A stretch of 64,000 nucleotides of DNA from Styela clava. Lineage: Eukaryota; Chordata; Ascidiacea; Stolidobranchia; Styelidae. The translations under genes were made by a program, and so were the position numbers. The notes below the pieces were generated by a model. The model was not told where the DNA came from. It saw only the letters and a program-made list of their open reading frames with translations, and ran no database searches. Every line of letters starts with the position of its first letter. The first letter of the stretch is position 1. Shown one piece after another: positions 31,689-53,821 of the stretch. Where the stretch lies: NCBI RefSeq assembly GCF_964204865.1, contig NC_135261.1:12586001-12650000 (forward strand). Direction: 5' to 3'.

Positions 31689-32357
31689 ATACCCGTAAAA
31701 GATTTGAGCAAATGGGAAATAATGGGGCTTACGCCGCTTTAATGTTCGTTGGGTGTTTGCAAATGCGTTATAGATAAGATACCTCTCATTTATCACCATC
31801 AAGATTAAGACATACCGCATCCTTCACACACAGACGTGCTCATTTTACAAGAAACTGGTAATACTGAATGTTGCTTTGTCGTGAGACATGACATTTTCGA
31901 GTGTGTTTAAGGAAGGAAACTGATAAAATGCACTCCAGTACCCTAATTCATACTAGAACGACAGTTTGAGTGGAACTTTATTTGAATTGTGAAATTACTT
32001 ATTCATTTAGAAATTTACGAATAAAATAACGTCCGTAGCAAAGTATTACCAAGCAAGATGGTGCTGAGACTGAACTAAATATAATCACACAAATGAGCAA
32101 AAAACGAAAATATTTTCCTATTTGAGTTTATTTTCAAATAGTCATCACTTTAATAAATTTCATAACAGCAATAATTATTAGTACTCCAAAATCTCAATAA
32201 CAATTTCAAACTCTTGTTGATTCAACCTTCAATCTCTTGTTGATAATTTTTTTTACATTTTATGATCATTCCATTCCCTGAAATGAATGAAAAATATCTG
32301 ATAAATACATTTTCTGGATACAAGAAAAAATTAGTTGAAAGCTAATGAAATACATAC

Positions 32358-32629
32358 CTTGCTTCACATATCAGGAGCTTTAGATATGAGTTTGTTGAGT
32401 GCAGATTCTGTCATGTCAGCTCTTTTTTCAGCATCGTCCAACTCGTGTTGCAGTTTACGATATTTTGATAAGTTTTGGTTGGCTTGTTCCTCGGCTTCTT
32501 CAGCTTGTCTCTTGTATGTTTTGACCTTGATTTGAAGTTTGTCAACGAGATCTTGGATGCGGGTCAGATTCTTTTCGTCTTCTTCTGCTTGGTATGTAAT
32601 TTCCTTCAACTTGCGTTCGTATTTACGTT
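32358..32629 (-). pseudogene. Long copy of MHC terminal exon (duplicate of 10080 copy)
   Basis: Same sequence as 10080-10351; stop at 32364-32366, SKAPDM ending, 5' part and acceptor missing. Confidence 0.82.
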
Positions 32630-33130
32630 AATCACCATCACGATCAAAACATATCACCATCCACGCGCAAAACGTTCTGTTTTACCATTTTACAAGGAAC
32701 TATTAATAATGAATATTATAGCCTTGTATTGAGACGAGCATTCAAAAGCGGATTTAAAGAAAGGATTTAAGACACTGCCTTCTCGTGCCCTGAATCGTAT
32801 TACGACTACACAGCTTGGGTATAACTTTCTTCGCGTTGCGGAATTGTTTTTTCATTTCAAAATTTCAGAATGGAATACCGTCCACAACAACGACTGAACT
32901 AAAGATAACCACACAAGCAAACATGAACGAACATATTTTCTCCTGTAAAATTTATTTCAAATAGAAAAAGAGAGACCAAATTTCAAACACTTTTTTTTTT
33001 CAGAATAAAACCCTTTACATTGTTTTAATATTCCATTCCCTGAAAAGAAAACTATACTTACATTTTCGAAATAGACGATAAATTTTTTTATTAGTAGAAA
33101 CAAATGAAATATTTATTTTGTTTCACGTAC

Positions 33131-33170
33131 CACGAGCTTTAGATTTAAGATTGTTGAGAGCAGATTCTAC
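33131..33170 (-). pseudogene. Short copy of MHC terminal exon (duplicate of 10853 copy)
   Basis: Same sequence as 10853-10892, with GTG|GTACGT donor and preceding ATATTGTAG. Confidence 0.58.
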
Positions 33171-35750
33171 AATATATCAGACAAGAATTAAACTTCTTTT
33201 TTTTCTGCACAAAAATTCAAAAGAGGCGTTGTCAATTCCCTTCATATTTTGTACATAATTTACAGTAATGCTGCTTAATTAACACGCGGCTCCCCAGACT
33301 TTTTTCCATGTTGCTCGCGATATAATAGGTGTTTCCAATTTCATTATTCGTTATAGGCTGTAAAGAATGAATTTTGATTTTGGCGTGATTGTCACGGCCA
33401 TCTACATCCAAATGTAGGGTCGCTTCATTACGAATGTATCAGACGAACTGTGATTGTTCTCTTTTTTTAGCATTATTTTCTGTTCTTTTTTTATTTCTGT
33501 ACTGACATATGATCTTGTTAGGTTTTTCAAATGTAGTGGGCAATAAATTTCCTTGAACTTTCACATATCTGAAAAAACTTATTATGCATAAAATACACAA
33601 AATGATACTTAAAGTTATATACATGTGATACTTGGATGAAACATGATTAATCCTTACAGAATCATCACAACGATAAATGATAGTTAATTGAAAAGGTCAC
33701 TTACCACACAGTTCCTCTAAATGTCAATTATTCTCCAAAAATATTAATCCTCAATTTTTTTTTATACAAAGAAAGCAACGAACGAAGGGAATTGCAAAAA
33801 ATAGAAAGTTAACCGCAATATAACAGTGGGCGAAAGGCAATATATTCGTAGAAGATTTAAGCAAATAAGAAATAATGGGGCTTGCACCGAATAATGTTCG
33901 TTGGGTGTTTGCGAACGTCAAATGCGTAATATATAAGATACCTCTCATTCATCACAATCAAGATCGCATCATCCACACACAAACGTGCTCATTTTACAAG
34001 AAACTGGTAATACTGAATGTTGCTTTGTCGTGAGAAATGTCATTTTCGGGTGTGTTTAAAGATGAAATTAAATCGTACTGGAACGACAGTTTGTGTACAA
34101 CTTTATTTGCATTGTGAAATTACTTTTTCATATAAGAAATTCACGATTAAAATAGCGTTCCACATTCCTATACTGACATATGATCTTGTTACATGTGGGG
34201 TTTCCAAATCTAGTGGGCAATAAATTTGAGAGAATAAAATTTTTATATACCTGAAAGAACTTACTATATAAAAAACATACATATTGAGACTTAAAAATAT
34301 ATAAATGTTAGAGTTAGATACAATATGAATAAATCGTTCACAGGTTCTCAAACTATCGATGATAAACCGCAATGACACAATGATCGCGTGTGAAAGACAA
34401 TTTATGACAATTTATACGATACACAATGGTATAAACGTTAGATACGTTAAACGATAACTCTTTTCAAAAAGGGTGTGGTTTAATCGATTGTCTATGTAAA
34501 CATTTAACAAGACAAGACTCGTCAGACGAATGATAAATATGAAGTGGATAAACAATACTTACAATTACAAAGGTCACTGACCCTACAGTCCCATTTTAAA
34601 TAATAAGTCATTTTCTGAAATTATAATCTTGGAATTATTTTTATACAACCCAACGGCCAGAGGGAATTAGGCAGAATATTAAAAAAATATTAGATGTGAA
34701 ATATAGTCGTAAAGTATTTGAACAAATAGGAATTGATGAGACTTAATAACGTTCATTCGTTTGGGGAGTTATAGAATGCGTTATAATACTTCAAAATTAA
34801 TCACCATCATGATCAAAACATATCACCTTCCACGCGAGCAAACGTTTTGTTATATTATTTTACAAGAAACTATTAATAATGAATATTATAGCCTTGTCTG
34901 GAGACGTGTCATTTAAAAGCGGATTTAAAGAAGGGATTTGAGACAAATGCCAATTATTCTCCAAAAATAACAATCCTTAGATTTTTTTTATACAAAGAAA
35001 GCAACCAACGAATGGAATTGCGAAAAATAGAAAGTTAACCGCAATATAACAGTGGGCGAATAGCAATATATCCGTAAAAGATTTGAGCAAATGAGAAATA
35101 ATGGGGCTTACGCCGCTTTAATGCTCGTTGGGTGTTTGCGAACGGCAAATGCGTTATAGATAAGATACCTCTCATTTATCACCATCAAGATTAAGACCTA
35201 CCGCATCCTTCACACACAGACGTGCTCATTTTACAAGAAACTGGTAATACTTAATGTTACTTTGTCGTGAGACATGACATTTTCGAGTTTGTTTAAGGAA
35301 GGAAACTGATAAAATGCACTCCAGTACCCTAAAGCCTTAATCGAACTAGAGAGACAGTTTGTGTGGAACTTTGTTTGCATTGTGAAATTACTTATTCATT
35401 TAGAAATTCACGAATAAAATAATGTCCATAACAAAGTATTACCGAGCAAGATGGTGCTGAGACTGAACTAAATATAATCACACAAATAAACAAAAAACAA
35501 AAATATTTTCCTAATTGAAATTATTTTCAAATAGTCATCACTTTAATAAATTTCATAACAGCAATAATTATTAGTAATCCAAAATCTCAATAACAATTTC
35601 AAACTCTTGTTGATTCAATCTTCAATCTCTTGTTGATTCAATCTTTTTACATTTTATGATCATTCCATTCTCTGACATGAATCAAAAATATCTGATAAAT
35701 ACATTTTCTGAATACAAGAAAAATTAGTTGAAAGTTAATGAAATACATAC

Positions 35751-36023
35751 CTTGCTTCACATGTCAGGAGCTTTAGATCTGAGTTTGTTGAGTGCAGATT
35801 CTGCCATGTCAGCTCTTTCTTCAGCATCATCCAATTCGTGTTGCAGTTTACGATATTTTGATAAGTTTTGGTTGGCTTGTTCCTCGGCTTCTTCAGCTTG
35901 TCTCTTGTATGTTTTGACCTTGATTTGAAGTTTTGTCAACAAGATCTTGGATGCGGGTCAGATTCTTTTTGTCTTCTTCTGCTTGGTATGTCACTTCCTT
36001 CAACTTGCGTTCGTATTTACGTT
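35751..36023 (-). pseudogene. Long copy of MHC terminal exon, frameshifted (duplicate of 13473 copy)
   Basis: Same sequence as 13473-13745, including the extra T that breaks the frame; stop at 35757-35759. Confidence 0.82.
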
Positions 36024-36527
36024 AATCACCATCATGATCAAAACATATCAACTTCCACGCGCATAAACGTTCTGTTATACCATTTCACAAGGAACTATTA
36101 ATAATGAATATTATAGCCTTGTATTGAGACGTGTCATTTGAAAGCGGATTTAAAGAAAGGATTTAAGACACTGCCTTCTCGTGCCCTGAATCGTATTACG
36201 ACTACACAGCTTGGGTATAACTTTCTTCGCATTGCGGAATTGTTTTTTCATTTTTAAAATTTCAGAATGAAATACCGTCCACAACAACAACTGAACTAAA
36301 GATAACCACACAAAAAAACATAAACGAACATATTTACTCCTGTAAAATTTATTTCAAATAGAAAAAGAGAGAACAAATTTTAAAAACTTGTTTTCTTTAC
36401 TAAAGATCTTTACATTGTTTCAATATTCCATTCCCTGAAAAGAAAACTATACTTACATTTTTTCGAAATAAACGATAAATTTTTTCATTAGTAGAACCAA
36501 ATGAAATATTTATTTTGTTTCACGTAC

Positions 36528-36567
36528 CACGAGCTTTAGACCTAATATTGCTGAGAGCAGATTTTAC
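36528..36567 (-). pseudogene. Short copy of MHC terminal exon (duplicate of 14250 copy)
   Basis: Same sequence as 14250-14289; no usable acceptor. Confidence 0.58.
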
Positions 36568-38103
36568 CATATATCAGACAAGAATTAAACTTCTTTTTTC
36601 TGCACGTAAACTCTAAAAAGGCGTTGTCAATTCCCCTTCATATTTTGTGCATTATTTACAGCAATGCTTCTTAAATAATCCGCGGCACTCAAGACTTTTC
36701 ACTGTTGCCCGCGATATAATAGGTTTTTCCATTTTCATTTCCATCAATTGTTATGATGATTGTGGCGTGATTGTCACGGGCATCTACATCCAAATGTAGG
36801 GTCGCTTCATTACGAATGTATCAGACGAACTGTGATTGTTCTCTTTTTTAGCATTATTTTCTGTTCTACATTTCTGTACTGACATATGATCCTGTTAGGT
36901 TTTTCAAATGTAGTGGGCAATAAATTTACTTGAACTTTCACATATCTAAAAGAACTTATTATGCATCAAACACACAAAATGATACTTAAAGTTATATACA
37001 TGTAAGACTTGGATGAAACATGATTAATCCTTACAGAATCAACACAACGATAAATGATAGTTAATTGAAAAGGTCACACAGTTCCTCTGAATGTCAATTA
37101 TTCTCCAAAAATATTAATCCTCAATTTTGTTTTATACAAAGAAAGCAACGAAAGAAGGGAATTGCAAAAAATAACCGCAACATAACAGTGGGCGAAAGGC
37201 AATATATTCGCAGAAGATTTAAGCAAATGGGAAATAACGGGACTTGCACCGATTTAATGTTCGTTGGGTGTTTGCGAACGTCAAATGCGTTATATATAAG
37301 ATACCTCTCATTCATCACAATCAAGATCGAAACATATCGCATCATCCACACACAAACTTGCTCATTTTACAAGAAACTGGTAATACTGAATGTTGCTTTG
37401 TCGTGAGACATGGCATTTTCGAGTGTGTTAAAGAAGGAAACTAAATCGTACCGGAACGACAGTTTGTGTACAACTTTATTTGCTTTGTAAAATTACTTTT
37501 TCATATGAGAAATTCACAAATAAAATAGCGTTCTACATTCCTATACTGACATATGATCTTGTTACATGTGGGGTTTCTAAATCTAGTGGGCAATAAATTT
37601 AGAGAATAACATTTTTATATACCTGAAAGAACTTACTATATAAGAAAACATACATATTGAGACTTAAAAATATATAAATGTAAGAGTTAGATACAATATG
37701 ATTAAATCGTTCAAAAGTTCTCAAATTATCGATGATAAACCGCAATGACACGATACAATGAGAGTGTGTGAAAGACAATTTATGACAATTTATATGATAC
37801 ACAACGGTATAAACGTTAGATACGTTAAGGTTGAACGATAACTCTTTTCAAAAAGGGTGTGGTTTAATAAAATCAATTGTCAATGTTAACATTTAACAAG
37901 ACAAGACTCGTCAGACGAATGATAAACATGAAGTGGATAAACAATACTTACAATTACAAAGGTCACTGACCCTACAGTCCCATTTTAAATAATAAGTCAT
38001 TTTCTGAAATTATAATCTTGGAATTATTTTTATACAACCCAACGGCCAGAGGGAATTAGGCAGAATATTAAAAAAATATTAGATGTGAAATATAGTCGTA
38101 GAG

Positions 38104-41100
38104 CAGGGGTTCTCAAACTTTTGGTGTTGCGGAGCCCTTGGAAAGGTTGACTATTATTCACGGAGCCCCAAAATAAACGTAAAAATTGTTACTTTCCGAT
38201 TAATCTTCCTGAGTAAGTTAAACGTACTTTACTCAATTGAAATACTAAACCCTTTCAATAGGGTTAATACAAGTCATAAATAAATCTAAATTTCAAAGAT
38301 AAATTGTATATATTAGGGCTGTAAATTAGGGGTCGATTCTTTTCTCCTCTTGACATTTTTTGAAGACTTAAAAGGCCGCTAGTAACGTGCGCGATTGCAT
38401 TTTGTTACAATCGCCGATTGTTTTCGTCAGCATGGCGTGTTTTTAAACCTCAAACATCTTTACGCCGGTGTTTATTCTCCCTAAATCAAAAATTTCCCTC
38501 GGCATATACATGTTTTGTTCTACAATGACGACGATAAATGCTTTTTCGTTCTCGTGGGGAATTATGAGTTCAATGTGAAAAACATGTTACCATAATATAA
38601 TCATCGGCGACGAAATACAACAAAATAATAGTTAATAAAGAGGTAAATCCGCAATTCAAATTTCTTGATTGAAAAGCGGCGTTCTAAAATATTAGAACTA
38701 AAACTTAAAATGGAAGATAACACTATAAGTTTTGTTTCAGCAGACTCACATCAGAATAAAAACGCTTTTATAGACATTGTAAATCACAAAATTTGGTGTT
38801 ATGTTAGGTTTTCTTCGGTTATTCAATTAGGCTTGCACGTAATTTACAAATTTACGGAATTACGGAATTATTTCGAATTACGCAAGCGAAGTCACGAATT
38901 ACGTAAAGTCGTAATTATTGGTCGAGCGCTTTCGCGATTGAAACGAGCTCTCTTCAGAGCAGTCAATTCCGTCGATTGTAAAAAATTAAAGTTTAAGTAA
39001 AAGAAGTTAGAGTTCCGGTATTCGCAGCCGTTTTTCTCTCTCTTGTTAGGCAGATGGGGAGGGCATAACGCGTCATTTACTAACCTATTATCAACTTATC
39101 TAAGATGGCCAATGTACATATTAACCGTAAATAAGGAATAGAATTGTGTCGAGACCGATGGACGCCAACACACCTGGTTTCAACTTCTTCGGGTGAAATG
39201 AGTGAAGAATGTAAGAGATCAACTTATAAAACATGGTCTATTTGTAAATGTCGTGATAATTAATGTCGCGCTTATCAAACAGCAAGAGACGGAAGAGAAA
39301 TTGCGTAATGAACCAACGCAACTTAGTCCTTTCGGCATCGGTAAAGCGATTGAGACGGCAGAGAAACAACATTACGACGGGATTTCCCGTGTTTATTCTG
39401 CGCGAAATCCATTTTCTATTACAAAATTTGATGTTCTGTTACCGGTTTTATCGTTATATATCTGTCCGGACTTGGCATTGCTCAATATGTTTTTCACAAT
39501 GCCTCGCAAATCGCAATATGTCGGCCAAATATGATTACCTGTCTTTACCAAATGCGGCAACTTATTTTGATTTATCGTCGACCTGAATACCACCGGCACT
39601 CGACCAAACTTGTGTCAATCTTGGCAAATAGGATTGTCGACTTGAGTTAGAAAAATAAATTAATATTTTCATGAGTGCAAAATAAATGTCACAAAATGCA
39701 TTGTTTTGCGATATAACTTTGTATTTTCGGAGAAGGCATGTCATATAAGTACGGTATTTTAAATAATGCGCGAATAATTAATATTTGATCTAAATTTATC
39801 GTAAATAATGTTATCACATTTAGGCCGCGAAATGATTTAATGTAAAATGAAGCATGGAATTCGGAATATCGTCAATAAGTCGGCATCAATAATTATTATA
39901 AAATGGTAACTAAGTAGTAAAGTCGGATATTGTAAAAAACGGTGAAATAACAAGTCTTCGTCGCGAGGCAAGCGAAAGTATAATCAAACGAGAGAATACG
40001 CTTGTAGTTGATTAATAAATTAGCAACCCGGAATTTTTATTCAATACGAAAGTCGTATTAATACGTCAATACGATTTTAAAAAAGTGAACTATCGTTTCT
40101 TAAATATATTACCAGTGTTGGTAATGATAAAATTGATCGCATAAAATTTGGTGATAAAGTTGATAAAGGAAAATCAAAGCTAATACAAAAGATAAAAATC
40201 AGAATAAAATTATTTTGAATTCACTCCTTGATATTTGTCTTTAACATCTGTCTCCGGCGTGTGGTACTGCCGGGAATATGAAAACCAAACTTCGATGTCC
40301 CATTCGGAATAGAAGTGGATTAAATTGGTTGGTATGCTAGGTTTAAATGTGTGAAAAAAATATCGCAATTACGGGGTCATTACGTAATCGATTTGGCCGT
40401 AATTACGGAATCGATTTTTGTCAATTACGTGCAAGCCTATTATTCATCGTAGTAACTGCGAAATTGAAACACAGTCAATTAATTATGCGCACGATGTACC
40501 ATTTTTCCATTCTGAAACTACCGACGGAGCCGCATGCACCAAAATAAATTTTGCCAAGACCTTGTGATTTTTCAAACGGCGATATCTTGCTTAAAAATAA
40601 TCTCGAGTGCGAAAGAACAAATCAAATTTAACAAATCCCAAGTTCGCAAAAATACGACTCCAATTTATTTATAGTTGGCAGTTTATCACGCAGTTTATGT
40701 TATTTTACAATAGTATTTTTTCATTTCAGTAATCCTAATGGTAGTCTCGAACGTGAGTAACGATGAGCACAATTATATTATTGCGACAAGACACTTCAAA
40801 TGCTCGCAACGGTAATGAATTGAACATTTTACGCAACAGAAATCTCCTTATTGGTTTTTTTTTTAATCGCAAAGAATGTTGCGCTGAAATTTCCGATTCC
40901 AATTGTGAACCTCCTCCCTCCTAAGAATCCTGGCTGCGCTCCTGCTTATAAATAATGTCATTTTAATTCCGTCACTTTGCCATATTTCGAGGCTATATTG
41001 TTGTCAAATTTTATCAAAGCTGTTATTGCTTCTAGGAAAAGTTTTGAATTAGCCAAGTCAGTATTTTGAAAAGTAATAGAATAGCTCGCGGAGCCCCTGG

Positions 41101-41152
41101 TTTTCTCTCGCGGAGCCCTGGGGCTCCGTACGGAGCACTTTGAGAACCTATG
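38104..41152 (+). mobile_element. hAT-type element, 3.05 kb, copy 3
   Basis: Third copy of the 15826-18874 element with TCGTAGAG flanks (38096-38103, 41153-41160). No difference from copy 1 was seen by eye. It lies about 0.8 kb downstream of the gene A poly(A) signal. Confidence 0.9.
38830..40437. mobile_element. Nested TA-flanked element, copy 3
   Basis: Duplicate of 16552-18159 inside the third hAT copy. Confidence 0.68.
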
Positions 41153-41958
41153 TCGTAGAGTATTTGAACAAGTAGGAATTGATGAGACTTAATAACGTTC
41201 ATTCGTTTGGGAAGTTATAGAATGCGTTATAATACTTCAAAATTAATCACCATCATGATCAAAACATATCACCTTCCACGCGCGCAAACGTTTTGTTATA
41301 TTATTTTACAAGAAACTATTAATAATGAATATTATAGCCTTGTCTGGAGACGTGTCATTTAAAAGCGGATTTAAAGAAGGGATTTGAGACAAATGCCAAT
41401 TATTCTCCAAAATTAATATTCCTTAAATGTTTTTTATACAAAGAAAGCAACGAACGAATGGAATTGCGAAAAATAGAAAGTTAACCGCAATATAACAGTG
41501 GGCGAATAGCAATATATCCGTAAAAGATTTGAGCAAATGGAAAATAATGGGGCTTACGCCGCTTTAATGTTCGTTGGGTGTTTGCGAACGGCAAATGCGT
41601 TATAGATAAGATACCTCTCATTTATCACCATCAAGATTAAGACCTACCGCATCCTTCACACACAGACGTGCTCATTTTACAAGAAACTGGTAATACTAAA
41701 TGTTGCTTTGTCGTGAGACATGACATTTTCGAATGTGTTTAAATAAGGAAATTAATAAAATGCGCTCCAGTACCCTAAATCGTACTAGAACGACAGTTTG
41801 TGTCGAGCTTTATTTGCATTGTGAAATTACTTTTTCATTTAGAAATTCACGAATAAAATAACGTCCGTAGCAAAGTATTACCAAGCAAGATGGTGCTGAG
41901 ACTGAACTAAATATAATCACACAAATAAACGAAAAACAAAAATGTTTTTTTCATCAAA

Positions 41959-41964
41959 TTTATT
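41959..41964 (-). terminator. Poly(A) signal of MHC gene A
   Basis: AATAAA on the minus strand, about 130 nt into the 3' UTR exon that begins at 42093 after the acceptor TTGATTCATTTCAG. It predicts cleavage near 41940. The same signal exists for A' at 19681-19686. Confidence 0.65.
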
Positions 41965-42178
41965 TTCTAATAGTCATCACTTTAATAACTTTCATAACAG
42001 CAATAATTATTAGTAATCCAAAATCTCAATAACAATTTCAAACTCTTGCTCTTGTTGATTCAATCTTTTTACATTTCATGATCATTCCATTCCCTGAAAT
42101 GAATCAAAAATATCTGATAAATACATTTTCTGGATACAAGAAATATTAGTTGAAAGCTAATGAAACACATACCTTGCT

Positions 42179-50899
<8,721 letters not shown>

Positions 50900-50987
50900 C
50901 GTATGTATAGGTTGAAGCTTTTAACCTCGGTCGTACAGCTATGAAAATGTTGCTCGAATGAGTGAGTTTAGCGTTGATGCAAATGCT

Positions 50988-51158
50988 CTGAATAGCAAAA
51001 CAGAAATCATATAAAAACAGTCAAACGCTTCGTCGGTTGTATTCAAGCAATGGTTGAGATCCTTACCTGAATTATTCACGACTGATACCAGAAAACTCTG
51101 GAAGCTAAAACTTTATACGACCGCACATCTGGAACGGTGCGAAACACATTTTCGCACC
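50988..51158 (-). promoter_or_regulatory. Promoter and 5' UTR intron of MHC gene A
   Basis: TATAAAG on minus at 51117-51111 predicts a start near 51085. A short non-coding exon ends at 51067 (AATTCAG|GTAAGG), and the intron ends at acceptor TTTTGCTATTCAG (51000-50988), giving the second exon with the start codon at 50899. Upstream of the TATA box lie an E-box-like CATCTG (51126-51131), a perfect 9-bp inverted repeat GGTGCGAAA/TTTCGCACC (51136-51144, 51150-51158) and, overlapping it, TGCGAAAATGTG on minus (51156-51145), a word shared with the gene B promoter. Confidence 0.65.
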
Positions 51159-51175
51159 TTCGGCGACAAGCGATA

Positions 51176-53257
51176 TATCGTACATAGAATTGCTAATTGA
51201 ATGAGAGTGAATATGGTACTAGGTATAAGTAAGCGCCTCAAAATAAACGCTGCGGTGTAAGTCTGCAATTCGCTATGTCGTAACTGATGAACATTTTTAT
51301 TAAATTAGATAATACTTCCGAATTTTTTTGGAATCAAATACATTAAAAAACATCTAAAGTGCAGTGTCATTTTATAAAACTAGTTTATGCATTTAGATAA
51401 AAACTTATATTGATAAGCAAGACTGTTATGTTTTTCTTTCGTCATGAAAAATACCTTTTTTAAAGTTCTTTTAATGGACATATAACACTAAGAAAAATAC
51501 ACATATAAATACAGCAAAACAGTAAAGAAAAGACTTTTTTAATTTCATTGCTCTTCGTTATGAAATTGTGACACATCGTCTACCATCTTTAAATTTCAAG
51601 CATGGTCGACAACTTGGACATTGATAGTTTCTGACATTACATGCAATGCTAAGTTTATTCCGCAATTTTTCATTTCAACACATTAACTTACAGACTAAAT
51701 TTTCACGATCTTTGCCAGAAATCAGACACAATTACGAATTTACAAAATACATATCTGGCTTAGCAATACATTAAATATTGACGAAGTTTTTAGTAATACT
51801 GAAAATTCCTAAAAGCAAATTATACTAGTACGTTTTGAAAAATGTCATATTAATTATGTTTCAATTACAGTTTTTATTGAAATACACCAATTTTTTTTTT
51901 TTTATAAGACACACATTATACGAGATGATACTAAAATCTTCGAATCATTGATAAGCTTTTATGGAGTACACTAGGTTATGGATAAATTCAAAATGACTCA
52001 AAAGGAAAATCTCAAACAAAGAACATAATCAGCATTTTAATTTTATTCCGTCATCTTTGTGATTATGGTATGGCATGGGAAGGAATGATGAGGCTGAAGT
52101 CACATTTCTCACGTAATCACCGCTGTTGTATCTTGTCATATACGACATTGTCCCACATATGCTTTGTCTTTATTATGATCGAACTTGATACCAACTTGTA
52201 TAAATCGGTCGAATTTTATTAACATTGGCATCTTAATTCTTCAAAGGTTTCTTTTAATTTTTTGGAAATTTTGGTAATTTATTTTATGAATGAAATGTAT
52301 TAAAATGATTCACATATATATCGTGATTGAATATTTTTTTATTATCATACACTGACCAATAGGATAACCGTCATTTCAGAAGTATAAGCGTTCGAATGAT
52401 ACGAGTCCACGGGGCTTATTTAATTTTGTTTATATCATGCGGGCACAATTAGCAAACCCGATGCTGATGACTGGAATTTTTCTGTTAAAAGTGACGTATT
52501 TTCATTCCATTAAAAAAAGAAGCATTGGAGCGTTATGGTGTACATAACTGCCTAGTGTGTTGCTTTTCCTGTGTGTGTATCGACGGGAAACCTTATTGGC
52601 GTTTTTCTATTACCCTCTTACGGTTACGGCTAAAGCTCAATCGCTTCGAAAGTTTGTTGCTGCTCCGAAAAGACGATTTTGAGCGGTTCGGTAGTCACTC
52701 AAGCCTACATAACCATTAAGTCAAAAAGATATATGTCTGTATCATTTACTCGTAGATACAATTTTGGTCTTTGGCTATGTTAACAACTGATTGTTGGTTG
52801 ATAACCCCAGAGCATGCGATTTACGTTTTTTTAATCGCCTAACGCATTAATCGCGACCCTTCTTTCAATAGAGCCATAATTAATATTTTTTAACAAAATG
52901 ATTATTACCGATATACATAACATAACAATAAAAAACAATATAAATTTTACGCAAAATTCGTATCGACTTGCAGGAGAGCCTATATTTACGAATAATTGTT
53001 ACAGTTATTCAATCGGACTGTAACTTGTAAACAGATCTGAGTGAATTAGAAATGGATCTTCTAGTGGTGATGAAATTCGGCATCGATAAGCGCCTTGCTG
53101 CCAAGCTATGTTTCACAGAACTCGAACATCATATATTTGAATATTTTGAAAACAGACAAAAATAAATGAAGATAAACGGAATATGTTTATATTTTAAATT
53201 GACACATGGACATGGCGAAGAATTCACCTCTAATAAGCCAGAGTGTATGCTCATTTC
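51176..53257. other. Intergenic DNA upstream of gene A
   Basis: AT-rich region between the two divergent MHC promoters. There is a poly(T) run near 51892-51903. Short frames such as 52525-52719 have no recognisable domain. Distal muscle enhancers may lie here but none is identifiable by motif alone. Confidence 0.4.
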
Positions 53258-53502
53258 ATAGGATAGGATAGGATTTACATATTTATCCCGGGGTATGGAA
53301 TTATTTAGTTATTTGTTTTTCAGAACCATGGACTTGATGGTGGAGGAAGCCGTAACTGACCAGCGGTTACGTAAACCACCCTACGGCGCCGAGGAGTCCA
53401 GCAATCCTCTCGCACATAACCATCCCGCATAGGATTCGAACCTGCGAACCCACTTAGAGTAATCAGAGGCGCGTAATTCCTAACGCTTAGCACGATGGTA
53501 AT
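53258..53502 (-). mobile_element. tRNA-derived SINE
   Basis: On the minus strand the 5' end looks like a tRNA: an A-box-like TGCTAAGCGTTAGG (53492-53479) and a perfect B box GGTTCGAATCC (53442-53432), about 37 bp apart, i.e. RNA polymerase III internal promoter spacing. A tRNA-unrelated body (GGTTTACGTAACCGCTGGTC and so on) follows, then a simple TCCTA-type tail at 53274-53258 ((ATAGG)n on plus). The acceptor stem does not fold as a functional tRNA. SINEs depend on a partner LINE for mobility; none is in the window. Confidence 0.8.
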
Positions 53503-53821
53503 GAAATAAATTTCTATTCGAGTTTAGGGAGCACCCGAACTTATTCGATTTTTCGGCTTTACAAAATGCTTACGTGTCACTGTTATATTCAATATGCATT
53601 TAATTGCTTTGGAATTCTTAAATTCTGGCCCATTAGTCTCGGAGAGAGGCGATTTTTTACCTCCAAAGGGTTGCGCAATAACAATACTAATGACAACAAC
53701 GTTTTAGACAAACAATCCTTATATATATATATAAATGTTTGTCGTTGTCTTGGGATGCCGGTAGTAAATACAGTAGGCAGTGAAAACACAATAAGCGACA
53801 AATTCCACTTATGGCTTAAAT

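Noticed and set aside
53400-53502. Functional tRNA gene
   Set aside because: The B box is good, but the sequence does not form a cloverleaf with a paired acceptor stem and continues into a SINE body and tail.
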